Shown here: positions 9,462 through 20,002 of the stretch, piece by piece | Layout: every line of letters starts with the position of its first letter | Numbering within the stretch: the stretch's first letter is position 1 | Source of the DNA: UBA5429 sp942493315 | GTDB taxonomy: Bacteria > Bacteroidota > Bacteroidia > Bacteroidales > WCHB1-69 | Assembly (NCBI GenBank): GCA_942493315.1 | Contig: OW818690.1 | Span: 2,976,001-3,040,000, forward strand | Length of the DNA: 64,000 bases | Reading direction: 5' to 3' | Notes under the pieces: generated by a model | Databases searched by the model: none | The model's input: the letters and a program-made list of their open reading frames with translations, nothing else | Told to the model about the DNA's origin: nothing | Position numbers and translations under genes: made by a program

Positions 9462-9993
9462 AGTAGTGATTACTCACAATCAAGTATTTTTAAACAATAA
9501 AGTGATATTTGAGTCCGATATAACACAAGACTCAACTGTTTTTTTTAAAGAGTTGTACAAATTTTTAAATTTGAACTATCTCAAATTTTTCAAAATGGAT
9601 CCACTCTCCAAATTAGGGTTTTTAGCCAGTGAACTTTTATTTCAGCAAGTGGAGTGTGAGTCAAAGGAGAATTTTGAAATTATTTTGGCATGCAGCAGTT
9701 CTTCATTAGAGAGTGATCTGCAGTTTCAATACACAATCAATGACCCAAACAACTATTTTCCTAGTCCATCAGTATTTGTATATACATTACCCAATATTGT
9801 GATTGGTGAGATAGCGATAAGACATCAAATCATGGGAAACAACTGTATGTATATTATTTCACCTGAGGAAAAGGATCTTTTTTTTGATATAAAAAACGCT
9901 GTTTATCAAACAATAGATCAAAAAAAACACATAAAAGGATATTTAGATTATTTTAAAAACCAATATTTTGCAGAATTTTTACTAACGATATAA
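9451..9993 (+). CDS. Half-size ketosynthase-like protein, probably non-catalytic
   Basis: 180 residues. LACSSSSLESDLQF, then FPSPSVFVYTLPNIVIGEIAIRH, resembles the N-terminal half of condensing enzymes, but there is no nucleophile-elbow Cys in the expected context and no C-terminal half with the two His. I start at the ATG at 9451, which has AAGAAAGGGGG just upstream, an unusually good ribosome-binding site for this genome; a GTG at 9445 is an alternative. Similar short proteins occur in Bacteroidota pigment clusters. A structural or chain-length role beside the 8298 ketosynthase is an inference. Confidence 0.65.
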   Translation: MDYKVVITHNQVFLNNKVIFESDITQDSTVFFKELYKFLNLNYLKFFKMDPLSKLGFLASELLFQQVECESKENFEIILACSSSSLESDLQFQYTINDPNNYFPSPSVFVYTLPNIVIGEIAIRHQIMGNNCMYIISPEEKDLFFDIKNAVYQTIDQKKHIKGYLDYFKNQYFAEFLLTI

Positions 9994-10005
9994 ACAAATA
10001 GAAAC

Positions 10006-10260
10006 ATGGAAAACTTAATTTTAGAATTAAAAGAACAGATTATTGAAGTTTTAAATTTGGAGGGGATGACTCCTGAAGATATTGATGAAAATGCACCTCT
10101 TTTTGGAGATGGATTAGGATTAGATTCTATTGATGCATTAGAATTGATCGTTTTAATGGAAAAAAACTATGGAATTAAATTGGATGATCCCAACAAAGGG
10201 AGAGCCATATTTGCTTCTGTAAAAACAATGGCTTCTTATATTCAAGAACATAAAAAATAA
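10006..10260 (+). CDS. Acyl carrier protein, second copy
   Basis: 84 residues with the carrier site GLGLDSIDALEL (Ser41) and the acidic helix composition of ACPs. The loop before the site (DENAPLFGDGLG) is longer than in the 4897 copy and resembles specialised carriers of aryl-polyene clusters. It starts 12 bases after the half-size ketosynthase-like gene and is followed two bases later by a ketosynthase. Confidence 0.87.
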   Translation: MENLILELKEQIIEVLNLEGMTPEDIDENAPLFGDGLGLDSIDALELIVLMEKNYGIKLDDPNKGRAIFASVKTMASYIQEHKK

Positions 10261-10262
10261 AT

Positions 10263-11465
10263 ATGTCAGATCAAATTTGTGTAACCGGAATGGGAATTGT
10301 TTCAGCTTTAGGTGAAAATAAGTATGAAACAGAAACCAGACTACTCAAAGAAAAGAGTGGTATTGGAAAGCTCTATTATCTTAATTCGATTCACAAGGAG
10401 ATCCCGGTAGGGATGGTAAAAATACCTGAAGATAAATTAAAAGAAAAAGTGGGCATAGCCCCTAACAGTATTATTGCCAGAACCACATTATTGGGTATCA
10501 TGGCTGCGAGAGAAGCGATTATTCAAGCCAAACTGTTAGGAGCCAGTTATAAGAAAATTGGGTTTATTTCCGGAACTACTGTAGGTGGAATGGAAAAAAG
10601 TGAAATTCATTATCTGGATTTTTTACACAATAACCGCAAAAATGAATATATCAGTATTCATGATTGTGGTGCATGTACGGAAGATATCGCCAAACATTTA
10701 GGTACTTTTGAGTTTTGTACCACCATATCAACAGCTTGTTCATCTGCAGCAAATGCCATTATTTTAGGTGCTAACATGTTAAAAGCCGGACTATTAGATG
10801 CTGTAATTGTAGGAGGATCAGAATGTTTGACTAAATTTCACTTGAATGGATTTAATACTTTAATGATTTTAGATCCTAAACCCTGCAAGCCATTTGATGC
10901 CAACAGGGGTGGAATCACATTAGGTGAAGGAGCTGCATATCTTGTATTGGAAAAAGAGAGTAACATAAAAAACCGCAAAGTGAAACCTCTTTGTGTATTA
11001 AGTGGTTATGGTAATGCGTGTGATGCTTATCATCAAACTGCTTCTTCTCCTGATGGAAAAGGTGCCTATTTATCGATGTTAAAAGCATTGGAAATGAGCA
11101 AACTTAAGCCCTCAGACATAGGTTATATCAATGCGCACGGAACCGGCACTCAAAACAATGATTTATCTGAAGGAGTAGCTATTCAAACCCTTTTTGATCA
11201 AGTCCCTTATATAAGTTCTACGAAATCATACACCGGGCACACAACTAGTGCAGCGGGCGCAGTAGAATCCGTGATTTCGATTTTAGCTATGTCTCATAAT
11301 TTCATACCTGCCAATCTTAATTTTGAAAATAAAATGGAAGAATTAACTTTTGAGCCCGTAAAGCATGTGATCACAGATTATAAATTCGACCATTTTATGA
11401 AAAATTCCTTTGGATTTGGCGGCAATAATTCCAGTTTAATTTTTTCCAAACACAACCCCCAATAA
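10263..11465 (+). CDS. Beta-ketoacyl-ACP synthase, third copy
   Basis: A 400-residue KAS II-type enzyme with Cys159 (STACSSAANA), His292 (INAHGTGTQNND) and His326 (SYTGHTTSAAGAVE). All landmark residues of an active ketosynthase are present. It is followed within 10 bases by a degenerate ketosynthase, an arrangement like the KS / chain-length-factor pairs of type II polyketide and aryl-polyene systems. Confidence 0.87.
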   Translation: MSDQICVTGMGIVSALGENKYETETRLLKEKSGIGKLYYLNSIHKEIPVGMVKIPEDKLKEKVGIAPNSIIARTTLLGIMAAREAIIQAKLLGASYKKIGFISGTTVGGMEKSEIHYLDFLHNNRKNEYISIHDCGACTEDIAKHLGTFEFCTTISTACSSAANAIILGANMLKAGLLDAVIVGGSECLTKFHLNGFNTLMILDPKPCKPFDANRGGITLGEGAAYLVLEKESNIKNRKVKPLCVLSGYGNACDAYHQTASSPDGKGAYLSMLKALEMSKLKPSDIGYINAHGTGTQNNDLSEGVAIQTLFDQVPYISSTKSYTGHTTSAAGAVESVISILAMSHNFIPANLNFENKMEELTFEPVKHVITDYKFDHFMKNSFGFGGNNSSLIFSKHNPQ

Positions 11466-11475
11466 ATACTATAAT

Positions 11476-12525
11476 ATGGTTTATATAAACGGTTTAGGAT
11501 CAGTTTCAATTCAGGAATCAATTATTCCGGAGTATCCAGAATGGGGAAACACAAACTATTTAAGGTGTCACGAACCCAATTTTGCGCAATATATTTCTCC
11601 TGTTTTATCTAGAAGAATGAGCAAAATTATCAAAAGATCTATTGTTGCTTCCCAAATTTGTTTACAAGATGCAGGTTGTGAGATGCCGGAAGCTATCATT
11701 TCCGGAACAGGATTAGGATGTATTGAAGAAACTGAAAAGTTTTTGTTATCAATGATTGAACAAAAAGAGTTGTTTTTACAACCCACCCATTTTATTCAGT
11801 CAACACATAACACCATCAGTTCTCAAATTGCAATGTTTTTAAAGTGTTACAGTTATAACAACACCTATTCACATTTAGGAACTTCATTTGAAAGTGCCCT
11901 GTTTGATGCGTTTTTACAAATATCTATTCAGCAGATTAACAACGCTTTAGTAGGTGGATATGATGAAATGACTCCAGATTATAAAAATATGTTATCCAAA
12001 ATTGGATACATAAAAAGCACTCCATTTACAGTAGATGATATTCAAAATGCAGAATCTTTGGGTAGTGTGATGGGAGAAGGGTCCAATTGTGTTTTTATTT
12101 CTAATGAAAAAACAGATAATAGCTATGCAGAAATATTAGATGTTCAACTTTTCCATTCCCCCAAAAATCATTTAGATACTTTCAACCATATTATTGATTT
12201 TTTGAATAAAAACAAAGTTTCTATTAATGATATTGATGCCGTATTTTTAGGGTTAAACGGAGATCTGGAAAATGATACTGTTTACAACGAAGTTTATATT
12301 GATGAGTTATCCAAACCAATACCATTTATGTACAAACATTTATGTGGTGAATACTATACTTCTGCAGCTTATGGTTTGTTTATAACAGCTCAGTTAATTA
12401 AAGATAATAGATTTTCAAGTAAATTATATAGAAAATATCATCCCAAAAATCCACTTAAAAAGGTTTTATTTCATAATCATTTTCAAAACAAATCACATAG
12501 TTTAATTTTATTAGGCAAATGTTAA
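11476..12525 (+). CDS. Degenerate ketosynthase, chain-length-factor-like
   Basis: 349 residues with the thiolase-type layout (ISGTGLGCIEETE, then a C-terminal KHLCGEYYTSAAYGL). The nucleophile Cys is lost: the elbow reads YSHLGTSFESAL. The HGTxTxxND block is replaced by GLNGDLENDTVYNE. This pattern suggests a non-catalytic partner that pairs with the 10263 ketosynthase and sets chain length. It overlaps the next gene by 7 bases. Confidence 0.75.
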   Translation: MVYINGLGSVSIQESIIPEYPEWGNTNYLRCHEPNFAQYISPVLSRRMSKIIKRSIVASQICLQDAGCEMPEAIISGTGLGCIEETEKFLLSMIEQKELFLQPTHFIQSTHNTISSQIAMFLKCYSYNNTYSHLGTSFESALFDAFLQISIQQINNALVGGYDEMTPDYKNMLSKIGYIKSTPFTVDDIQNAESLGSVMGEGSNCVFISNEKTDNSYAEILDVQLFHSPKNHLDTFNHIIDFLNKNKVSINDIDAVFLGLNGDLENDTVYNEVYIDELSKPIPFMYKHLCGEYYTSAAYGLFITAQLIKDNRFSSKLYRKYHPKNPLKKVLFHNHFQNKSHSLILLGKC

Positions 12526-12875
12526 AATTATTAAGTTTAGTTACGATTCAATGTTTTTTATTGACTGCTTCTCAAGTTTTTTTGAAGAAGGCATTGTTTG
12601 CTTTTGGAAAATTTCATTTTACTTTGGAGTATTTCAAAACTGTATTTACCAATTTTAGTTTTGCTCTAAGTGGTATTTCTGTAAGTTTAGCCATGATTAT
12701 TTGGGTATATGTCTTAAAGAAATATGATTTCAGTTTAGCCTATCCATTAGTGAGTTTAAGTTATGTATTTGGATTATTAGCATCTTATTTTATTTTCCAT
12801 GAAACGATCTATTGGACTCGCTGGGTTGGTGTATTGGTGATTCTTATTGGTGTTTTTCTTGTTGTTCAAAAATAA
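12519..12875 (+). CDS. Small EamA/SMR-like membrane protein
   Basis: 118 residues with four predicted membrane helices (about 5-25, 42-64, 70-92, 97-117) and the DMT-type signature YDFSLAYPLVSLSYVFGLLASYFIFHE. That is half of a ten-helix EamA transporter, so it probably dimerises like SMR proteins. Its ATG overlaps the stop of the preceding ketosynthase-like gene. In this operon it may move a lipid or polyene intermediate across the inner membrane (inference). Confidence 0.75.
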   Translation: MLKLLSLVTIQCFLLTASQVFLKKALFAFGKFHFTLEYFKTVFTNFSFALSGISVSLAMIIWVYVLKKYDFSLAYPLVSLSYVFGLLASYFIFHETIYWTRWVGVLVILIGVFLVVQK

Positions 12876-12919
12876 AAAATTAACTACAAAATCTATTTTC
12901 TGTCTAAAGAAATAAAAAC

Positions 12920-13561
12920 ATGAAAAAAATTGTATTTCTCATTTTCATCCTATTACAGAGTAGTTTGATCTTTTCTCAAACTACCTACACTCAAATGGCT
13001 GAAAAAGATATCGTAACTATAAAAAAACAGATTAAAACACAAAATGCCCTCATTTCATCGATGAGTTGTAGTTTTACTCAAACTAAAAAGATGAGTGTTT
13101 TAAAACAGCCGGCGATAAGTACAGGAAGTATGTATTATAAAAAAGCTTCGCAATTCAGATGGGAATACACCAATAATCCTGTTTTTATATTTGCACAAAA
13201 TGGGAAAACAATCTATACAAAAAGCAACGATAAGGTAACCGTTGTAAAAGACAATAGCGCGAAATTATACGAAGAGATCTCCAAAATTGTGATGGCTTCC
13301 ATTAATGGATCTTTACTAGATAATCCAAAAGAATTTGATATTAAATACTGGGAGACTAAAAATTCAGTTAAGATTATTTTAACACCCAAAAATAGAAACA
13401 TGAAGAAGTTTATTGCTACTATTGAATTGATTATTGATAAAAAAACGTATCAAGCTTCTCAGTTTTCACTTTTTGACCCAAGTGGAGATAGTACCATCAT
13501 CGCTTTTGAAAAAGTTAAAATTAATCCGGTACTAGAGGATTCATTATTTATACTAAAATAG
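12920..13561 (+). CDS. LolA-like outer-membrane lipoprotein carrier protein
   Basis: 213 residues with a signal peptide (MKKIVFLIFILLQSSLIFSQ). The conserved LolA layout follows: SMSCSFTQTKKMSVLKQPAISTGSMYYKKASQFRWEYTNNP, then an FSLFDPSGDSTIIAFEKVKINPVLEDSLF C-terminus. LolA carries lipoproteins through the periplasm. Pigment-cluster copies, paired with an MMPL exporter as here, are thought to carry the lipid-like polyene to the outer membrane. It lies 44 bases after the small membrane protein. Confidence 0.82.
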   Translation: MKKIVFLIFILLQSSLIFSQTTYTQMAEKDIVTIKKQIKTQNALISSMSCSFTQTKKMSVLKQPAISTGSMYYKKASQFRWEYTNNPVFIFAQNGKTIYTKSNDKVTVVKDNSAKLYEEISKIVMASINGSLLDNPKEFDIKYWETKNSVKIILTPKNRNMKKFIATIELIIDKKTYQASQFSLFDPSGDSTIIAFEKVKINPVLEDSLFILK

Positions 13562-13565
13562 TTTT

Positions 13566-13925
13566 ATGATTTTAAAACAACATTTTTATAAAATTTCAAA
13601 TCTATCGGATGATCAGTTTTTAAAGTTTCAGGTTCAATTTGATACTGAATCAGAGATTTTGAAAGCACATTTTCCCAGTCAGCCGATTGTTCCCGGAGCA
13701 TGTCTTACCCAGATATGTAAAGAGATCATAGAAAATCTGGAGGGGAAGATGATTCAAATTCAGGAATTTAAAAATTTAAAATTTATCAATACTATCAATC
13801 CGGAACAAGTTAATGATATTATGTTTGAAGTTTCTCAAAAAAAAATAGAATCTTTAACATTAGCTCAATTTAAAATTTCATCATCCACTACCCTATTTGC
13901 CAAAATCGAGTTTCAGTATTTATGA
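13566..13925 (+). CDS. ApeI/FabA-type hotdog dehydratase
   Basis: 119 residues. AHFPSQPIVPGACLTQICKEI keeps the HFPxxPxVPG motif with the catalytic His (about residue 37), which the 7434 hotdog protein lacks. It would dehydrate 3-hydroxyacyl-ACP to the trans-enoyl form that is left unreduced in polyenes. It overlaps the glycosyltransferase start by four bases. Confidence 0.8.
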   Translation: MILKQHFYKISNLSDDQFLKFQVQFDTESEILKAHFPSQPIVPGACLTQICKEIIENLEGKMIQIQEFKNLKFINTINPEQVNDIMFEVSQKKIESLTLAQFKISSSTTLFAKIEFQYL

Positions 13926-14713
13926 CCAACGACCAATATATACAAATTGCCCAAAAGTTAAAAGTAGTTTTGCTCATTCCGACATACAATCATGCCGGAT
14001 TCTTAGAGGCTGTTCTGATGGATTGTAACCAATATCCGATCAGTATTATGGTTGTAAATGATGGTTCAACGGATGAAACATTTTCAATTATTGAACGATT
14101 CTCAAAAAGAGATGATCTATTGGTTCCATTTTATAAGATCCATTTTCCTAAGAACAGAGGCAAAGGAGCTGCTATCAAGGCTGGAGCAAAGTATGCGCAA
14201 CAATTAGGCTTTGAAAGCATGATTACCATGGATAGTGATGGGCAACATTTTCCAAGTGACATCATCCATTTTCTGGAAAAGGCGATTCAGGATCCGAAGC
14301 AGATTATCATAGGGACAAGAGGATTTGATCATGCCAATATGCCGAAGCAAAATACCACAGCCAATAAAATTTCAAACTTTTGGTTTCGGTTTCAAACTTC
14401 AAAAAATTTGCCGGATACTCAATCAGGATTCCGCTACTATCCTCTCTCCTGTTTTAAAAATAGGATCTGGTTGACTGATCGTTACAATTTTGAATTAGAA
14501 GTGATGGTTCGTAATATCTGGAGAGGATTTCCGATATCAGAGATTCCAATTCATATCTATTATCCGCCAGTAGATGAACGTGTTTCCCATTTTAGACCCA
14601 CTGTAGATTTTATGCGGATTACACTATTGAATACCCTATTATCGATTTTAGCTGTTTTCTATTTTTATCCTAAATTTGCTCTTTTATCTCTTTTTAAAAA
14701 TAAACATAAGTAA
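13922..14713 (+). CDS. Family 2 glycosyltransferase (polyprenol-phosphate type)
   Basis: 263 residues with a GT-A fold: VVLLIPTYNHAGFL, VVNDGSTDETF, and the metal-binding segment MDSDGQH. TQSGFRYYPL and YNFELEVMVR are typical of dolichol-phosphate-mannose-synthase-like GT2 enzymes. The C-terminus has a hydrophobic stretch (about 233-255) for membrane association. Such genes are common in flexirubin and aryl-polyene clusters. The sugar donor and acceptor are unknown. Confidence 0.83.
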   Translation: MTNDQYIQIAQKLKVVLLIPTYNHAGFLEAVLMDCNQYPISIMVVNDGSTDETFSIIERFSKRDDLLVPFYKIHFPKNRGKGAAIKAGAKYAQQLGFESMITMDSDGQHFPSDIIHFLEKAIQDPKQIIIGTRGFDHANMPKQNTTANKISNFWFRFQTSKNLPDTQSGFRYYPLSCFKNRIWLTDRYNFELEVMVRNIWRGFPISEIPIHIYYPPVDERVSHFRPTVDFMRITLLNTLLSILAVFYFYPKFALLSLFKNKHK

Positions 14714-14729
14714 TTAAAATATTAACGGA

Positions 14730-15455
14730 ATGCTTCATTTTATCTCATCCTGGAACACCTACTTTAGTAAAAGAAAACCCCTGTTTTTCTTTTCCATTTT
14801 ATTGTTGGTGATCGTTTTAGGGTGGATAACCACTAAAATTACATTTAAAGAGGATATTTCGAGTTTTATTCCTGAAACTAAAGAAACGGAACTCATCAAT
14901 TTTGTTTATAAAAACAACAAAATTGCGGATAAAATCATCATAACACTTTCATTAAAAGACACATCAAATTTTGATGAAAATGAGTTGATGGATGGAATAG
15001 ATCAACTGGAAGCGATGCTTCAGGAATCGACTCAGCCCTACTCGGATAAAATCGTGTCCCAGATCAATAATCAAACCATTATTGATGTACAAAGTGAAAT
15101 TTTAAACAACCTACCTGTTTATATTTCTGAAAAAGAGTATTCAGATATTGAAAAAAGGCTTTCTGATACAAATATCGAAAAAACAATGGCTAAAAACAAA
15201 GAGATGTTATTGATGCCATCGGGAAGTTTTTTGAAAGAGAATATCACAAACGATCCACTCCATTTATCCGGAAATGTTTTAAAATCACTTCAAAAAACAG
15301 GAGAATTTCAAAATTTCAAAACACTTGATGGTTATCTGTTTTCTAAAGATTCCAAACAGATTTTTCTCTTTATTATTTCCAAAAACTCCATTTCTGAAAC
15401 CAAAAACAACAGCTTATATGTTCAAGCTTTAGAAAAAACTTTTCTAAAAATTTGA
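14730..15455 (+). CDS. MMPL exporter, N-terminal fragment (frameshifted)
   Basis: The first 241 codons of an MMPL/RND-type exporter: one membrane helix (about 19-38, KPLFFFSILLLVIVLGWITT) followed by the first periplasmic porter domain. It stops at TGA 15453-15455, but the protein continues without a gap in the +1 frame from GAC at 15454 (DTLTSGKYKLTFFGAIPV). Removing one T from the A5T3 run at 15446-15453 rejoins the two parts into a 1178-residue protein. This is either a real disruption, a sequencing error or a frameshift; see the C-terminal part. Confidence 0.75.
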   Translation: MLHFISSWNTYFSKRKPLFFFSILLLVIVLGWITTKITFKEDISSFIPETKETELINFVYKNNKIADKIIITLSLKDTSNFDENELMDGIDQLEAMLQESTQPYSDKIVSQINNQTIIDVQSEILNNLPVYISEKEYSDIEKRLSDTNIEKTMAKNKEMLLMPSGSFLKENITNDPLHLSGNVLKSLQKTGEFQNFKTLDGYLFSKDSKQIFLFIISKNSISETKNNSLYVQALEKTFLKI

Positions 15456-18267
15456 CACCTTAACATCCGGAAAATATAAATTAACCTTTTTTGGAGCCAT
15501 TCCGGTGAGTGTTAGCAATGCAGAACAGATCAAAAAAGATAGTATGATATCGATGATTGTTGCTTTAGCTTTGATCATCATTATTTTACTCCTTTACTTC
15601 AAAAAAATCACCCATTTAATCCTAATTATCATTCCGGTACTATTTGGAGCGCTTCTTTCGTTAGCTTTTATTGTACTTTTTAAAGGAGGAATCTCTACAA
15701 TAGCCATTGGAGCCAGTTCCGCCATTTTTGGAATTGCACTCAATTACTCACTGCACTTTCTGATCCATTACAAAGAGACCAATTCCATTAAACAAACCAT
15801 ACAGGATATTGCCTTTCCGATGATTATTGGTAGTATCACAACTGTTGGAGCATTTCTAAGTTTATTGTTTGTAAAATCAGATGCATTAAAGGATTTTGGA
15901 GTCTTTTCTGCCATAACATTAATCGGAACGCTCATTTTTGTTCTGCTTATTTTACCTTTATTTTTTAGAAATAGAAAACATTCTGAATCTCATCAAAATG
16001 AGCATCATGAATCCCAAATTTGGGTTAAAATTGCATCCGCTAAAATGGAAAATATCCCATTTATTGGGCTCATTATTGTTTCTCTAACTATCCTGTTTTT
16101 CTATTTTTCAGGTCAGGTCAAATTTGACACCGATTTCAGCAATTTGAGCTACATGACTAAGGAGCAAAAAAGTGCATTAGAAGAAATCAATAAGATTACA
16201 AATATTAATTCACCCTATCTATACCATATCTCTTACGGTAAAAACTTAGATGAAGCATTAACACATTACGAAAAAGCGTATCCGATTATTGACTCATTAG
16301 ATCAGCTCGGGTATTTTAAAAATGTACAAGGGATTGGGAACTTTATACATTCAACACAGTTTCAAGAGGAACGTATAAAAAAATGGAACCAATTCTGGGA
16401 AATACATGCACCCAAAACTATTGAAAATATTGAAAAAGAGAGTGATCGTTTAGGTTTGGTAAGTGAGGGATTCAATCCATTTTTTAAAAAGATACAAGCC
16501 CCATTTTTGTCTGAAAACATAGATCATACCATCATTAAAGAACAATTAATTGGTGACTATATCATTGAAACACATGATAAATGTGTTATTGTAACGTTGT
16601 TATACACCAACAAAGATATTTCATTGATCACCGGATCAAAATTGGCTGATGTTGAAAATACCATGTTATTTAATCGAACCATGAGTAATGAATCGATGGT
16701 ACAAGTTTTGTACGATGATTTTAACAAAGTGCTTTTATTATGTGCCTTATTGGTTTCCTTTTTCTTAATCATCTCCTTTGGCAGAATAGAATTAGCCATC
16801 ATTTCTCTGTTGCCTATGATTTTCGGGTGGATTTGGATATTAGGATTGATGGGTATTTTTAATATCCATTTTAACATTGTGAATATTATATTAGCAACCT
16901 TCATTTTTGGTTTGGGAGATGACTATTCCATATTTATGATGGAGGGGTTGATGCAGGATTACAGTAAGAAAAAAGAATTAGTGGTATCTTATAAAACAGC
17001 CGTTATTCTATCTGCCATCACCATGTTTATCGGGTTAGGAACCTTAATTTTCAGTAAACATCCTGCCATGCGTTCTTTAGCAGAAGTGAGTACAATTGGC
17101 ATGATCAGTGTTGTGTTGATGAGTTATACCATTTCTCCCTATTTATTCAAAGGTTTGATTTACAAGAAAGGAGTTCCGAGAGTTCAGCCTATCACACTCA
17201 TCGAATATCTGACTACAGTATATACATTCACTTGGTTTATAATTGGTTGTATTGCTCTAAATCTACTAATTCCATTTTTCTTGATCCCTATTGGGTCAAT
17301 AGAAAAGAGAAAGAAAGGGTATCATATCATTTTTTGTGCTATTTCCAATTTTTGTACCAAAAGAGTTCCATTTGTTAAATATCAACTTCATGGTTTTACA
17401 AAAGAGAAATTTGAAAAACCCAGAATCATCATCTCTAACCATCAATCTCACATTGACTTAACCAGTATTTTGGGTTTAAGTCCCCATATCATTGCCCTAA
17501 CCAACAAATGGGTATGGAACTTACCATTTTATGCACTTCCATTACGTTTTGCCGATTTTTATCCGATTGCGGATAATTTCGAAAACAGTATGGATCAATT
17601 GAAAAAAATTGTGGATAAAGGGTATTCCATTTTAATCTTCCCGGAAGGAACCCGATCTGTGAATTGTGACATCAATCGTTTTCATAAAGGGGCTTTTTAT
17701 TTGGCTAAAGAATTGCATTTAGATATTTTACCTATAACATTGCATGGATTTGGTCATATACTTCCTAAAAAAGAGATGTGTTTAAGAAAAGGGAGTATTA
17801 GTGTACATGTTGGTGAATTGATCCACTATGATGATTATATAAAAAATACGGAATATCAAATCATCAGCAAGGATATAAGAAAACTTTACAGTGAGAATTT
17901 CAAAAACATCAAAACTCAGATTGAAACAGCACATTACTGGAAAGAGCGGGTGATCAAGCACTATTTATACAAAGGAGTAACCATTGAGTGGCAGATTAAA
18001 AATCATTTTAAGAAAAACAATAATTACTTTGAATTAATCGAATCTTTAAGAGGATTTAGAAAAGTAAAATTTATCAATTCAGGATATGGTGAGTTACCTT
18101 ATTTAGCTGCTCTTGTATTACCTGAAACACAAATTATTAGTTTTGAGCAAGATAAAGATAAATTTGATATTGCTCAAAACATCATTAACATACCTCCTAA
18201 TTTGGTTTTAGGTGATCTAAATGAGGATTTTAACATTATTATTGATATTACTCAAATAAACAAATAA
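15454..18267 (+). CDS. MMPL exporter - acyltransferase fusion, main part (frameshifted)
   Basis: 938 codons in the +1 frame relative to the 14730 fragment; an independent start could be the GTG at 15505. Order: the MMPL membrane bundle (ALALIIIILLLYF onward), second porter domain and second bundle (FGLGDDYSIFMMEGL), a PlsC-type acyltransferase (NHQSHIDLTSILG, FPEGTRS), and a C-terminal Rossmann-like segment (INSGYGELPYLAALVLPETQIISFEQD) resembling a degenerate SAM methyltransferase. The fusion suggests that acylation and export of the polyene lipid are coupled at the inner membrane. The next gene starts one base after its stop. Confidence 0.78.
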   Translation, partial: DTLTSGKYKLTFFGAIPVSVSNAEQIKKDSMISMIVALALIIIILLLYFKKITHLILIIIPVLFGALLSLAFIVLFKGGISTIAIGASSAIFGIALNYSLHFLIHYKETNSIKQTIQDIAFPMIIGSITTVGAFLSLLFVKSDALKDFGVFSAITLIGTLIFVLLILPLFFRNRKHSESHQNEHHESQIWVKIASAKMENIPFIGLIIVSLTILFFYFSGQVKFDTDFSNLSYMTKEQKSALEEINKITNINSPYLYHISYGKNLDEALTHYEKAYPIIDSLDQLGYFKNVQGIGNFIHSTQFQEERIKKWNQFWEIHAPKTIENIEKESDRLGLVSEGFNPFFKKIQAPFLSENIDHTIIKEQLIGDYIIETHDKCVIVTLLYTNKDISLITGSKLADVENTMLFNRTMSNESMVQVLYDDFNKVLLLCALLVSFFLIISFGRIELAIISLLPMIFGWIWILGLMGIFNIHFNIVNIILATFIFGLGDDYSIFMMEGLMQDYSKKKELVVSYKTAVILSAITMFIGLGTLIFSKHPAMRSLAEVSTIGMISVVLMSYTISPYLFKGLIYKKGVPRVQPITLIEYLTTVYTFTWFIIGCIALNLLIPFFLIPIGSIEKRKKGYHIIFCAISNFCTKRVPFVKYQLHGFTKEKFEKPRIIISNHQSHIDLTSILGLSPHIIALTNKWVWNLPFYALPLRFADFYPIADNFENSMDQLKKIVDKGYSILIFPEGTRSVNCDINRFHKGAFYLAKELHLDILPITLHGFGHILPKKEMCLRKGSISVHVGELIHYDDYIKNTEYQIISKDIRKLYSENFKNIKTQIETAHYWKERVIKHYLYKGVTIEWQIKNHFKKNNNYFELIESLRGFRKVKFINSGYGELPYLAALVLPETQIISFEQDKDKFDIAQNIINIPPNLVLGDLNEDFNIIIDITQINK

Positions 18268-18268
18268 G

Positions 18269-19976
<1,708 letters not shown>

Positions 19977-20002
19977 ATAAATGTTAAATTATTAAAAAAT
20001 AT

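Noticed and set aside
15446..15456. prfB-like programmed +1 frameshift
   Set aside because: The stop context UGA-C fits, but the P-site AUU codon re-pairs poorly in the +1 frame and there is no upstream Shine-Dalgarno stimulator; a plain indel is simpler.
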